A stretch of 64,000 nucleotides of DNA from Streptomyces sp. V2I9 (GTDB lineage Bacteria; Actinomycetota; Actinomycetes; Streptomycetales; Streptomycetaceae): assembly GCF_030817475.1 (NCBI RefSeq), contig NZ_JAUSZJ010000002.1, positions 4,354,626-4,418,625 of the forward strand, read 5' to 3'. The notes beneath the pieces were generated by a model. That model did no database searches. It was given only the letters and a program-made list of their open reading frames with translations, and was not told where the DNA came from. Below are positions 25,338 to 33,596 of this stretch, piece by piece. How positions within the stretch are numbered: position 1 is the first letter of the stretch; each line of letters starts with the position of its first letter. A program made the position numbers and the translations under genes.

Positions 25338-25775
25338 ATGCGCAGAGCGGTGGCGATCGTGACCGCGCTCGTGCTGTTCGGGGAGGCGGTGGGCGTCGTG
25401 CTCATCAACGCCGTCCTGGCCACGGTCGTGGAGAACCAGAACATGTCGCTCGCGGGCATGGACCCGGCCGCCATGTCCACCGGCACCCGGGTGATGGGCG
25501 GCGTCTTCGGGCTGCTGCTGGTCCTGTGCGGACTGATCGCCCTGCTGGCGGGGGTCCGCGACCGCTCGCCCGGACGCTTCCGGCGGATCGTCCTGATCGG
25601 CTGCGCGGTCGCGCACGGCGTCCTCGGCGCGGTCACCGTCGGCCTGGTCGGCTGGGGCGCCTTCGCGTTCATGATGCTGGTGCTGGCCCTGCTGGTCTTC
25701 ACCCTGCTGGCGTACGGGCCCGAGACCCCGGCCGGCGACGGCCCGAGCGAGGAGCCGGTCCTGGCCGCGGCCTGA
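25338..25775 (+). CDS. Four-helix integral membrane protein, unknown function
   Basis: A 145-residue protein with four hydrophobic spans (about 4-26, 52-70, 80-102 and 104-125) and a short acidic tail. The first loop is Met-rich (ENQNMSLAGMDPAAMSTG). The ATG at 25338 follows a GGGGGTGGG stretch. It is conserved next to accA2 in Streptomyces from memory, without known function. Confidence 0.8.
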   Translation: MRRAVAIVTALVLFGEAVGVVLINAVLATVVENQNMSLAGMDPAAMSTGTRVMGGVFGLLLVLCGLIALLAGVRDRSPGRFRRIVLIGCAVAHGVLGAVTVGLVGWGAFAFMMLVLALLVFTLLAYGPETPAGDGPSEEPVLAAA

Positions 25776-25948
25776 GCCCCTGCCGGGACGGGGGCCGGGC
25801 CGCCCGGTGCCGCGGGCCCCGCGGAAGGCGCAGGACCCGTTCGGCTCCGGAGGCGGCCCGGGCACCTGCGGGCTCACGGACCCGCAGGCCCGTGGGCTCG
25901 CGGCCCGGCAGACCCGCGGGCTCGCGGACCCGTGCCGCAAGGCGGCTC

Positions 25949-26551
25949 TCAGACCCACAACTCGGTGACGGAGACGTCCAGTTCGCCCAGCAGGCGGCGC
26001 AGCAGCGGCAGGGAGAGCCCGATGACGTTGCCGTGGTCGCCCTCGATGGCGTCGACGAACGGCGCCGAACGGCCGTCCAGGGTGAACGCCCCTGCCACAT
26101 GGAGCGGTTCGCCCGAGGCCACATAGGCGGCGACCTCCGCGTCGGTCGGCTCCCCGAAGCGTACGACCGTGGACGCCGTCGCCGACGCCGTACGGCCCGA
26201 GGCGGTGTCGATCACGCTGTGCCCGGTCTGAAGGACGCCCGACCGGCCGCGCATCGACTTCCAGCGGGCGGTGGCCTCCTCGGCGTCGGCCGGCTTGCCC
26301 AGCGCCTCGCCGTCCAGTTCCAGCACCGAGTCGCAGCCGATCACCAGGGCGCCCGCCGCCTCGGGGCGCTCCGCGACCGCCGCCGCCTTGGCCCGCGCCA
26401 GGACGAGGGCCAGCTCGGCGGGGGTCGGCGCGCTGAGGGCGTCCTCGTCCACCCCGCTGACGATCACCTCGGGCGCGAAACCGGCCTGGCGCAGCAGACC
26501 GAGGCGGGCGGGGGAGGCGGAGGCGAGCACGAGACGGCGCTGATCAGTCAT
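25949..26551 (-). CDS. maf: Maf-family nucleotide pyrophosphatase
   Basis: A 200-residue protein: LVLASASPARLGLLRQAGF N-terminal substrate loop, VIGCDSVLELDGEALGKP and RSGVLQTGHSVID, DAIEGDHGNVIGLSLP at the end. These are the Maf signature blocks. Maf enzymes hydrolyse non-canonical or modified NTPs to NMP and pyrophosphate. The ATG at 26551 is chosen since the family starts directly before LVLASAS. It is in a leftward run with mmpB, accE and pccB. Confidence 0.93.
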   Translation of the reverse strand: MTDQRRLVLASASPARLGLLRQAGFAPEVIVSGVDEDALSAPTPAELALVLARAKAAAVAERPEAAGALVIGCDSVLELDGEALGKPADAEEATARWKSMRGRSGVLQTGHSVIDTASGRTASATASTVVRFGEPTDAEVAAYVASGEPLHVAGAFTLDGRSAPFVDAIEGDHGNVIGLSLPLLRRLLGELDVSVTELWV

Positions 26552-26602
26552 ACGCGCCATCGTAGAAGGGCCACGGGAGTGGAAGGCCACGGGCCCGACG
26601 GG

Positions 26603-26731
26603 TCAGTGGATGCCGAGCACGAACATCGCCACCAGCATCGCCAGCGCCAGCAGGACGCCGGCTCTGCGCATCATGGCCTGGGCGTCGCGCAGTTCCTTCG
26701 GCGGCTTGTTCTCGGGGTCGGACCACAGCAT
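26603..26731 (-). CDS. mmpB: Morphogenic membrane protein MmpB
   Basis: A 42-residue protein, MLWSDPENKPPKELRDAQAM at the start, then one transmembrane helix (about 25-41) to the stop. It matches the Streptomyces small membrane protein MmpB in sequence and position, between the Maf and acyl-CoA carboxylase epsilon genes. It is too short for usual ORF calling, but the coding frame is clean and the neighbourhood diagnostic. Confidence 0.88.
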   Translation of the reverse strand: MLWSDPENKPPKELRDAQAMMRRAGVLLALAMLVAMFVLGIH

Positions 26732-26824
26732 GCTTCCGATCCTGCGGCCCCGCCCCGTCCCTCCGCCTGAGTACGGGTACTCAAAGCCGCCCCCGGCGGA
26801 CCGGGGGAGGCTTTCGGAAACCTT

Positions 26825-27031
26825 CTAGGACGGCCAGTACGTCCGCGCCCATGCGCGGGGGCCCGGACGCGGGCTTCCGGAGCGGGCGACGCGGCCCGGA
26901 TCGGACCACTGCTCGGGCGGCAGCGGCGCCCCGGACGGCTCGGCGGCCACCGCCGCGGCACGCGCCCGGACCACCGCCAGGGCGGCGGCCAGCTCCTCCG
27001 GGGTGGGGTTGCCCCGTACGACCTTGATCAT
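26825..27031 (-). CDS. accE: Acyl-CoA carboxylase epsilon subunit
   Basis: A 68-residue protein starting MIKVVRGNPTPEELAAALAV, the AccE/PccE signature, with Ala-rich middle and C-terminal WSDPGRVARSG...WARTYWPS. The epsilon subunit binds the alpha/beta complex and raises activity. It lies 41 bp downstream of pccB, in the same transcript. Confidence 0.93.
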   Translation of the reverse strand: MIKVVRGNPTPEELAAALAVVRARAAAVAAEPSGAPLPPEQWSDPGRVARSGSPRPGPRAWARTYWPS

Positions 27032-27072
27032 GGGCAGACCTCTCTGGGAAAGGGGCGGCTGGAACGGACGCG

Positions 27073-28653
27073 CTACAGCGGGATGTTGCCGTGCTTCTTC
27101 GGGGGCAGGGATTCCCGCTTCGTGCGGAGCTGACGCAGGCCCTTGACGATGTGGGCGCGGGTGTCGGACGGCATGATCACCGCGTCGACGTAACCGCGCT
27201 CGGCCGCCACGTACGGGTTGAGCAGCGCGTCCTCGTAATCCGCCATCAGCTCGGCGCGGGTCGCGTCCGGGTCCTCGGCGGCGGCGATGGTGCGCCGGTG
27301 CAGGATGTTCACCGCGCCCTGCGCCCCCATGACGGCGATCTGCGCGGTCGGCCAGGCGAGGTTCAGGTCGGCGCCCAGGTGCTTGGAGCCCATCACGTCG
27401 TACGCGCCGCCGAACGCCTTGCGGGTGATGACCGTGATCAGCGGGACCGTCGCCTCCGCGTAGGCGTAGATCAGCTTCGCGCCGCGCCGGATGATGCCGC
27501 CGTACTCCTGGTCCACGCCCGGCAGGAAGCCCGGCACGTCCACGAAGGTGAGGACGGGGACGTTGAACGCGTCGCAGGTGCGGACGAAGCGCGCCGCCTT
27601 CTCGCTGGCGTCGATGTCGAGGCAGCCGGCGAACTGCATCGGCTGGTTGGCGACGATGCCGACCGGGTGCCCCTCGACCCGGCCGAAGCCGGTGATGATG
27701 TTCGGCGCGAACAGCGCCTGGGTCTCCAGGAACTCGCCGTCGTCCAGCACGTGTTCGATCGCGGTGTGCATGTCGTACGGCTGGTTCGCCGAGTCCGGGA
27801 TGAGCGTGTCCAGCTCGCGGTCCTCGTCGGTGGTGGCGAGGTCCGCCTCCTCGGGGAAGGCCGGGGCCTCGGAGAGGTTGTTCGACGGCAGGTACGACAG
27901 CAGGGACTTGACGTACTCGATGGCGTCCTTCTCGTCGCCCGCCATGTGGTGCGCCACCCCGGAGGTGGTGTTGTGCGTACGGGCTCCGCCCAGCTCCTCG
28001 AAGCCGACGTCCTCGCCGGTCACCGTCTTGATGACGTCGGGGCCGGTGATGAACATGTGTGAGGTCTGGTCGACCATCACCGTGAAGTCGGTGATCGCGG
28101 GGGAGTAGACGGCACCGCCCGCGCACGGGCCGACGATCAGCGAGATCTGCGGGATGACCCCGGAGGCGTGCACGTTGCGCCGGAAGATCTCGGCGAACAG
28201 GCCGAGCGCCACCACGCCTTCCTGGATGCGCGCGCCGCCGCCGTCGTTGATGCCGATGACGGGGCAGCCGGTCTTCAGCGCGAAGTCCATGACCTTGACG
28301 ATCTTCTCGCCGTAGACCTCGCCGAGCGACCCGCCGAAGATGGTGAAGTCCTGCGAGTAGACGCAGACCGGGCGGCCGTCGACCGTGCCGTAACCGGTGA
28401 CGACACCGTCCCCGTACGGGCGGTTCTTCTCGATGCCGAAGTTGGTCGAACGGTGCCGGGCGAATTCGTCGAGCTCGACGAAGGAACCCTCGTCCAGCAG
28501 CAGCTCGACCCGCTCACGGGCCGTCAGCTTGCCCTTGGCGTGCTGCTTCTCGACCGCGCGGGTCGACCCCGCGTGCGTCGCCTCGTCGATGCGGCGCGTC
28601 AGGTCCGCGAGCTTGCCCGCGGTGGTGTGGGTGTCGATCTGCGGCTCGGACAT
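27073..28653 (-). CDS. pccB: Acyl-CoA (propionyl-CoA) carboxylase beta subunit, carboxyltransferase
   Basis: A 526-residue crotonase-fold carboxyltransferase that moves CO2 from biotin to acetyl/propionyl-CoA. N-terminal ARERVELLLDEGSFVE, acyl-CoA oxyanion region GINDGGGARIQEGV, GPCAGGAVYSPAITDF, TGPDVIKTVTGEDV, and C-terminal carboxybiotin region FVDVPGFLPGVDQEYGGIIRRGAK with AYGGAYDVMGSKH-like loop. The ATG is at 28653. The position of Asp422-equivalent specificity residue was not resolved by eye. Together with AccE and AccA2 it makes malonyl- or methylmalonyl-CoA for fatty acid and polyketide synthesis. Confidence 0.95.
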   Translation of the reverse strand: MSEPQIDTHTTAGKLADLTRRIDEATHAGSTRAVEKQHAKGKLTARERVELLLDEGSFVELDEFARHRSTNFGIEKNRPYGDGVVTGYGTVDGRPVCVYSQDFTIFGGSLGEVYGEKIVKVMDFALKTGCPVIGINDGGGARIQEGVVALGLFAEIFRRNVHASGVIPQISLIVGPCAGGAVYSPAITDFTVMVDQTSHMFITGPDVIKTVTGEDVGFEELGGARTHNTTSGVAHHMAGDEKDAIEYVKSLLSYLPSNNLSEAPAFPEEADLATTDEDRELDTLIPDSANQPYDMHTAIEHVLDDGEFLETQALFAPNIITGFGRVEGHPVGIVANQPMQFAGCLDIDASEKAARFVRTCDAFNVPVLTFVDVPGFLPGVDQEYGGIIRRGAKLIYAYAEATVPLITVITRKAFGGAYDVMGSKHLGADLNLAWPTAQIAVMGAQGAVNILHRRTIAAAEDPDATRAELMADYEDALLNPYVAAERGYVDAVIMPSDTRAHIVKGLRQLRTKRESLPPKKHGNIPL

Positions 28654-28735
28654 CGGGGGGCGGCTCCCTGCCTGGTCACGGGGACGACGACCGGTACGCG
28701 GTCACGGGGGACGGGCGGTCGTCTGTCCGGCTCTG

Positions 28736-28845
28736 CGGCTACTGACTCGTAACGCGGTGGTACGGCACTGCTGGCTCGGTGGTGCTGCGTGACGCGGTGA
28801 CGCTGCTGCCTTCGCAACGGCGCCGCGATCGGCTACTGATTCGTA
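28736..28845. promoter_or_regulatory. Pair of 16-bp direct repeats between pccB and birA
   Basis: CGGCTACTGACTCGTA at 28736-28751 and CGGCTACTGATTCGTA at 28830-28845 (15 of 16 identical, 94 bp apart), in the 251-bp region between the divergent pccB and birA starts. Core TACTGAyTCGTA is partly symmetric. The downstream copy is about 47 bp upstream of the birA -10. Possible binding sites of one regulator of both genes. Confidence 0.5.
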
Positions 28846-28904
28846 GGGTATCGGCGCGCCTCCGGAAAGGCAGTGCGTCCTTTGCCACACCTAGGCTGGG
28901 TTGC

Positions 28905-29774
28905 ATGACACCACCGGATGCGCCACACAACCGCTGGTCGGACCTCGACCGGCCGCCTCTGAACGTGACCGCGCTGCGCCGCGGGCTGCTGCGGCCCGAC
29001 GCGTTGTGGACGTCGCTGGAGGTCGTGGAGTCCACCGGCTCCACCAACACCGACCTCGCGGAACGGGCCCGTGGCGGGGCGGCCGCCGAGGGCGCGGTGC
29101 TGATCGCCGAGGAGCAGACCGCCGGCCGCGGGCGGCTGGAGCGGACCTGGACCGCCCCGCCCCGCTCCGGGCTGTTCCTCTCCGTGTACCTGGAGCCCGG
29201 TGACATCCCCGTGGAGCGCTGGGGGTGGGTGCCGCTGCTGGCCGGGGTGGCCGCCGCGACCGGGCTCGCCAAGTCGGCCGGTGTCGACATGTCGCTGAAG
29301 TGGCCCAACGACCTGCTGGTCTCCGTGGACGGCGGGGAGCGCAAGACGGGCGGCATCCTCGGGGAGTTCGCCGGGGACGGCATCGTCGTCGGCCTGGGGG
29401 TCAACGTCTCGCTGCGCGCCGACGAGCTGCCCGCCCCCACCGCCGGGTCCCTGGCGCTCGCCGGAGCGGTCTCCACCGACCGCGAGACCCTGCTGCGCGC
29501 CGTCCTGCGCTCGCTGGAGCACTGGTACGGGGCGTGGAAAGCGGCGGACGGCGACGCGGCGGCGAGCGGGCTCCAGGCCGCGTACGCGGCGGGCTGCGCG
29601 ACGCTGGACCGGACCGTACGGGCGGAGCTGCCGGGCGGGAACGCGCTGGTCGGCGAAGCGGTCGCGATCGACGGGGACGGCCGGCTCGTCCTCTCCGCCG
29701 AGAACGGGCTCCAGCAGCCGGTGTCGGCCGGCGACATCGTCCACCTGCGGGGCGCGGCGGGCGGCCTGACCTGA
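28905..29774 (+). CDS. birA: Biotin--[acetyl-CoA-carboxylase] ligase
   Basis: A 289-residue protein: STNTDL, AEEQTAGRGRLERTWTAP (biotinyl-AMP loop), LKWPNDLLV with the catalytic Lys, GGILGEF and VVGLGVNV, and a small C-terminal SH3-like domain. There is no N-terminal HTH, so it is a monofunctional ligase, not a BirA repressor. It attaches biotin to Lys549 of AccA2. TAGGCT lies 7 nt before the ATG (leaderless). It reads divergently from pccB. Confidence 0.94.
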   Translation: MTPPDAPHNRWSDLDRPPLNVTALRRGLLRPDALWTSLEVVESTGSTNTDLAERARGGAAAEGAVLIAEEQTAGRGRLERTWTAPPRSGLFLSVYLEPGDIPVERWGWVPLLAGVAAATGLAKSAGVDMSLKWPNDLLVSVDGGERKTGGILGEFAGDGIVVGLGVNVSLRADELPAPTAGSLALAGAVSTDRETLLRAVLRSLEHWYGAWKAADGDAAASGLQAAYAAGCATLDRTVRAELPGGNALVGEAVAIDGDGRLVLSAENGLQQPVSAGDIVHLRGAAGGLT

Positions 29775-29964
29775 GGCGGGAGCGGTGCGGGGGCTCCCGG
29801 CCGGGGCGGCGGGGGAGCCGTACCTCGTACGCCGCGGACGTCACGCGCGACGCACCGGGGACGGACGGCCGACGACGTGAGCCAGGGCACACCTGCCGTA
29901 TCGTTGAGGCGATCCGAAGAGAGATCGGCAGGGAAGTGCGCAGGGAACGGGCAGGAGGCGGCTG

Positions 29965-31164
29965 GTGACCGTCGGCGACACGACGTCCGGCGCGGGCGAG
30001 GAGCCCGGCACGGACTCCTCGGTCCACGCCACGCCCCACCACGAGGTCGACCACACGGTGGAGCCGACCGACGACCCCCTCGCCATCCGCCTCGAAGCGC
30101 TGATCCTGGGGGCCGACCGCCGGTACACGCCCTTCCAGGCGGCCCGCACCGCCGGAGTCTCCATGGATCTGGCCTCCCGGTTCTGGCGGGCCATGGGCTT
30201 CGCGGACATCGGCCAGGCCAAGGCGCTCACCGAGGCCGACGTGCTCGCCCTGCGGCGGCTCGCCGGTCTCGTCGAGGCGGGGCTGCTCAGCGAACCGATG
30301 GCGATCCAGGTCGCCCGCTCCACCGGGCAGACCACCGCCCGGCTGGCCGAGTGGCAGATCGACTCGTTCCTGGAGGGGCTGACGGAGCCGCCCGAGCCGG
30401 GCATGACCCGCACCGAGGTCACGTATCCGCTGGTCGAGCTGTTGCTTCCGGAGCTCCAGGAGTTCCTCGTCTACGTGTGGCGGCGCCAGCTCGCCGCCGC
30501 CACCGGCCGGGTCGTGCAGGCGGCGGACGACGAGGAGATGGTGGACCGGCGGCTCGCGGTGGGCTTCGCGGACCTGGTGGGCTTCACCCGGCTGACCCGG
30601 CGGCTGGAGGAGGAGGAGCTGGGCGAGCTCGTCGAGTCCTTCGAGACGACCGCCGCCGACCTGGTCGCCGCGCACGGCGGACGGCTCATCAAGACCCTCG
30701 GTGACGAGGTCCTCTTCGCCGCCGACGACGCGGGCACGGCCGCCGAGATAGCGCTCCGGCTGATCGAGGCGATGGGCCAGGACGAGACGATGCCCGCCCT
30801 GCGCGTCGGCATCGCCTTCGGCACGGTCACCACCCGGATGGGCGATGTCTTCGGCACCACGGTGAACCTCGCCAGCCGGCTGACCTCGATAGCTCCGAAG
30901 GACGCCGTCCTGGTGGACGGGGCGTTCGCCGCCGAGCTGGTCCGCCACGGCGACGCCCCGGAGTCGGAGGCGCAGGCGGCCGAGGCCGTCGCGGCCGCCG
31001 CCGAACGGGCCCGGCTCGCCGAGAAGGAGGGCCGGGAGCCCGAGGACGGGCCGCCGCTGCCGAAGTACCGCTTCGGGCTCCAGCCGATGTGGCAGCGTCC
31101 GGTGCGCGGGCTCGGCGTGGTGGAGCCGTGGCTGCTGGCCCGGCGCGGCCGGACCGGCTCCTGA
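29965..31164 (+). CDS. cya: Class III adenylate cyclase
   Basis: A 399-residue cytoplasmic protein. The N-terminal half has a helical, HTH-like region (AIRLEALILGADRRYTPFQAARTAGVSMDLASRFWRAMGF, about 40-80). The C-terminal class III catalytic domain follows (about 190-330: VGFADLVGFTRLTRRL metal Asp, LIKTLGDEVLFAA second metal Asp, GTTVNLASRLTS transition-state region). There is no transmembrane segment. The GTG at 29965 follows AGGAGG. It corresponds to the single main adenylate cyclase of S. coelicolor, needed for germination and differentiation. It lies downstream of birA. Confidence 0.94.
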   Translation: MTVGDTTSGAGEEPGTDSSVHATPHHEVDHTVEPTDDPLAIRLEALILGADRRYTPFQAARTAGVSMDLASRFWRAMGFADIGQAKALTEADVLALRRLAGLVEAGLLSEPMAIQVARSTGQTTARLAEWQIDSFLEGLTEPPEPGMTRTEVTYPLVELLLPELQEFLVYVWRRQLAAATGRVVQAADDEEMVDRRLAVGFADLVGFTRLTRRLEEEELGELVESFETTAADLVAAHGGRLIKTLGDEVLFAADDAGTAAEIALRLIEAMGQDETMPALRVGIAFGTVTTRMGDVFGTTVNLASRLTSIAPKDAVLVDGAFAAELVRHGDAPESEAQAAEAVAAAAERARLAEKEGREPEDGPPLPKYRFGLQPMWQRPVRGLGVVEPWLLARRGRTGS

Positions 31165-31304
31165 ACCGTCCCTCCGGGGTGACGGCTCCCGCCCTGGCCG
31201 CCGGGCCCGGCACGGATCGGCTCCTGACGTCCTCACGGCTTCCCGCCCGCCGTCACGGCTCCGCCCTGTCGGTGACCGGGCCGACCTGTCTAGGATTCCT
31301 GCCG

Positions 31305-31320
31305 GATAACGCTCGTTAAC
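31305..31320. promoter_or_regulatory. Candidate TetR-type operator GATAACGCTCGTTAAC
   Basis: Inverted repeat TAACG-CT-CGTTA (31307-31318) starting 8 bp after a -10-like TAGGAT (31291-31296), so it covers the transcription start of the enoyl-CoA hydratase gene. It fits GTTAA-N6-TTAAC, the motif I recall for the acyl-CoA regulator AccR, with one mismatch. Confidence 0.55.
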
Positions 31321-31402
31321 GGGCGGCGGCCGGCGTCGGCCGGGTGCCGTCAGGACCGGGTGTCGTCGACCGACAGCGTCGTCAACCGACAGGGGTGCAG
31401 CC

Positions 31403-32215
31403 ATGACCGTCACGTCCGAGCAGCGGTACGGGGAGTTCGTCGTCGTACGGCGGCACGAGGGGCAGGGCCATGTCGCCGAGCTGGTCCTGGACCGGCCGAA
31501 GGCGATGAACGCCGTCTCCACCGACATGGCCCGCTCCATCGCCGCCGCCTGCGACGCCCTGGCCGCCGACCGGGACGTCCGGGCCACCGTCCTGACCTCC
31601 AGCCACGACCGGGCCTTCTGCGTGGGCGCGGACCTCAAGGAGCGCAACTCCTTCACCGACGCGGACCTCGTCCGCCAGCGGCCCACCGCCCGCGCCGCCT
31701 ACACCGGGGTCCTGGAGCTGCCGATGCCGGTGATCGCCGCCGTGCACGGCTTCGCCCTCGGCGGCGGCTTCGAACTCGCCCTCGCCTGTGACCTGATCGT
31801 CGCCGACGCCACCGCCGTGGTGGGGCTGCCCGAGGTGTCCGTGGGCGTCATTCCGGGCGGCGGAGGGACGCAGTTGCTGCCGCGCCGGGTGGGTGCGGCG
31901 CGCGCCGCCGAGCTGATCTTCACCGCGCGGCGGCTGGAGGCGGCGGAGGCGCGCGAACTGGGCCTGGTCGACGAGCTGGTCGAGGCCGGCCGGGACCGGG
32001 AGGAGGCCCTCGCGCTGGGCAGCCGGATCGCCGCCAACTCGCCGGTCGGGCTGCGCGCGGCCAAGAAGGCGCTCCGGCTGGGGCACGGGCTCGACCTGCG
32101 GGCGGGCCTGGAGGTGGAGGACGCGGCCTGGCGGTCCGTCGCCTTCTCCGGCGACCGGGCGGAGGGGGTGGCCGCGTTCAACGAGAAGCGCCGCCCGCAG
32201 TGGCCCGGTGAGTGA
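31403..32215 (+). CDS. Enoyl-CoA hydratase/isomerase family protein
   Basis: A 270-residue crotonase-fold protein: LDRPKAMNAVS, RAFCVGADLKER (first oxyanion and CoA loop), AVHGFALGGGFELALACDLIVAD (second oxyanion) and GLPEVSVGVIPGGGGTQLLPR with the catalytic Glu. C-terminal AANSPVGLRAAKKAL. It hydrates 2-enoyl-CoA in beta-oxidation or related acyl-CoA conversion. A palindromic operator lies in its promoter. The exact substrate is not deducible. Confidence 0.92.
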   Translation: MTVTSEQRYGEFVVVRRHEGQGHVAELVLDRPKAMNAVSTDMARSIAAACDALAADRDVRATVLTSSHDRAFCVGADLKERNSFTDADLVRQRPTARAAYTGVLELPMPVIAAVHGFALGGGFELALACDLIVADATAVVGLPEVSVGVIPGGGGTQLLPRRVGAARAAELIFTARRLEAAEARELGLVDELVEAGRDREEALALGSRIAANSPVGLRAAKKALRLGHGLDLRAGLEVEDAAWRSVAFSGDRAEGVAAFNEKRRPQWPGE

Positions 32216-32249
32216 CGACGTTCGTCCGTGACGCAGAGTGAACATTCCC

Positions 32250-32317
32250 TGAAAAAGGTTGACATTAGTTACGCATCAAACTGATCAAAAAGGAACAAAA
32301 CTACATAAGCTGGATAA
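32250..32317 (+). promoter_or_regulatory. AT-rich promoter region of the GAF-GGDEF gene
   Basis: A 68-bp stretch that is markedly AT-rich for this genome, with TTGACA at 32259-32264 and TTACG near 32270. A matching -10 (TGATCA at 32282 or TACATA near 32302) is weak. No clear ribosome-binding site precedes the ATG at 32318. Confidence 0.5.
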
Positions 32318-33472
32318 ATGGGTGGTGACGACGAGCGGTTGCGGGCCGTGGTTTCGCTGGCGCAGACCATGGCCGCGGCCTACACGCCGCGGGAATCGTG
32401 GCGGGCGGCGGCGCTGGGCGCCTGCGAGGCGCTGCACGGCAGTTTCGCCGCGCTCTCGGTGTGGGAGCGGGAGCGCGGCCGGTTGCGGGTGCTGGTGAAC
32501 GCGGGGCAACGGGCCGAGGGGGAGGAGGAGTTCCCCGAGGAGGAGGCGTACCCGGTCCACCAGTTCCCGGAGATCACCGAATTCCTGCACGAGCGCTGGG
32601 CGGGCGGCGGTGAGCCGGACGCCTGGGTGGAGACCGCGGACGGGCGGCCCGGTGCGGGCGGCCCCGCGCGCGGCACCCGCCCCTACTGCCACCAGCGGGT
32701 CGCCGCGCTGCGGCGACGCGGCCGGGGCTGCTGCGTGGTCGCGCCGATCGTGCTGCACGGCCGGGCGTGGGGCGAGCTGTATGTGGCGCGGCCGGCCGGA
32801 CAGCCCGTCTTCGACCGGGCCGACGCGGACTTCGCGACCGTGCTCGCGGCCGTCGTGGCGTCCGGGATCGCCCAGACCGAACGGCTCGAAGAGGTCCGCA
32901 AGCTGGCCTTCACCGACCCGCTGACCGGTCTGGCCAACCGGCGCGCTGTCGACATCCGGCTCGACGAGGCCGTCGAACGGCACCGCGTGGACGGCGTGGT
33001 CGTCAGCCTCGTCGTCTGTGACCTGAACGGCCTGAAGGCGGTGAACGACACCCTCGGCCACGCCGTCGGCGACCGTCTGCTGGAACGTTTCGCCTCCGTG
33101 TTGTCCCTGTGCGGCGCGATGCTCCCGGAGGCGCTGGCGGCCCGGCTGGGCGGCGACGAGTTCTGCCTGCTGGCGGCCGGGCCCCCGGCGGACGCCGTGG
33201 TGGGCGTGGCCACCGAGCTCTGCGACCGGGCCGCGGTGATCGAGCTGGGCGACGGGGTGGCCTGCGGGGTCGCGTCCACCGGCGACCCGATCGGTCCGGT
33301 CCGCTCGGCCCGCCGGCTGTTCCGGCTCGCGGACGCGGCGCAGTACCGGGCCAAGGCGGCCCGTGCGCCGGGGCCGGTGGTGGCCGGCCGGGACGGCGAG
33401 GTCGTCCGGCTCGCGGACTCCCCGCCGAAGCCCGCCCACGACCGCCGCAGGCTCCGCGGCAACCGGCCGTGA
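32318..33472 (+). CDS. GAF-GGDEF diguanylate cyclase
   Basis: A 384-residue cytoplasmic protein. An N-terminal GAF-like sensor (about 10-185), then GGDEF domain from about 195 (FTDPLTGLANRRAVDIRL) with the intact catalytic motif RLGGDEF (GGDEF at 278-282), so it should make c-di-GMP from GTP. The RxxD inhibitory site expected just upstream is absent (LPEALAA), so no I-site feedback. c-di-GMP controls BldD and the vegetative-to-aerial switch in Streptomyces. It probably corresponds to the protein called CdgE, but I do not assign the symbol. Confidence 0.92.
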   Translation: MGGDDERLRAVVSLAQTMAAAYTPRESWRAAALGACEALHGSFAALSVWERERGRLRVLVNAGQRAEGEEEFPEEEAYPVHQFPEITEFLHERWAGGGEPDAWVETADGRPGAGGPARGTRPYCHQRVAALRRRGRGCCVVAPIVLHGRAWGELYVARPAGQPVFDRADADFATVLAAVVASGIAQTERLEEVRKLAFTDPLTGLANRRAVDIRLDEAVERHRVDGVVVSLVVCDLNGLKAVNDTLGHAVGDRLLERFASVLSLCGAMLPEALAARLGGDEFCLLAAGPPADAVVGVATELCDRAAVIELGDGVACGVASTGDPIGPVRSARRLFRLADAAQYRAKAARAPGPVVAGRDGEVVRLADSPPKPAHDRRRLRGNRP

Positions 33473-33596
33473 GGCGGGCGGGCCCCGCACCCCGGAGGGT
33501 GCGGGCGCCGCACCCCGGAGGACCGGCCCCTGCCGTAAGGGGCCCTGCGCCGCACCACTAGTGACATGGCGGGTTTCAATCCGTACGCTGCTGAAT

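Noticed and set aside
25861..25930. Repetitive GGGCTCGCGGACCCGCAGG-like tract after the membrane-protein gene
   Set aside because: Imperfect low-complexity repeat without symmetry or consistent period; most likely neutral spacer.
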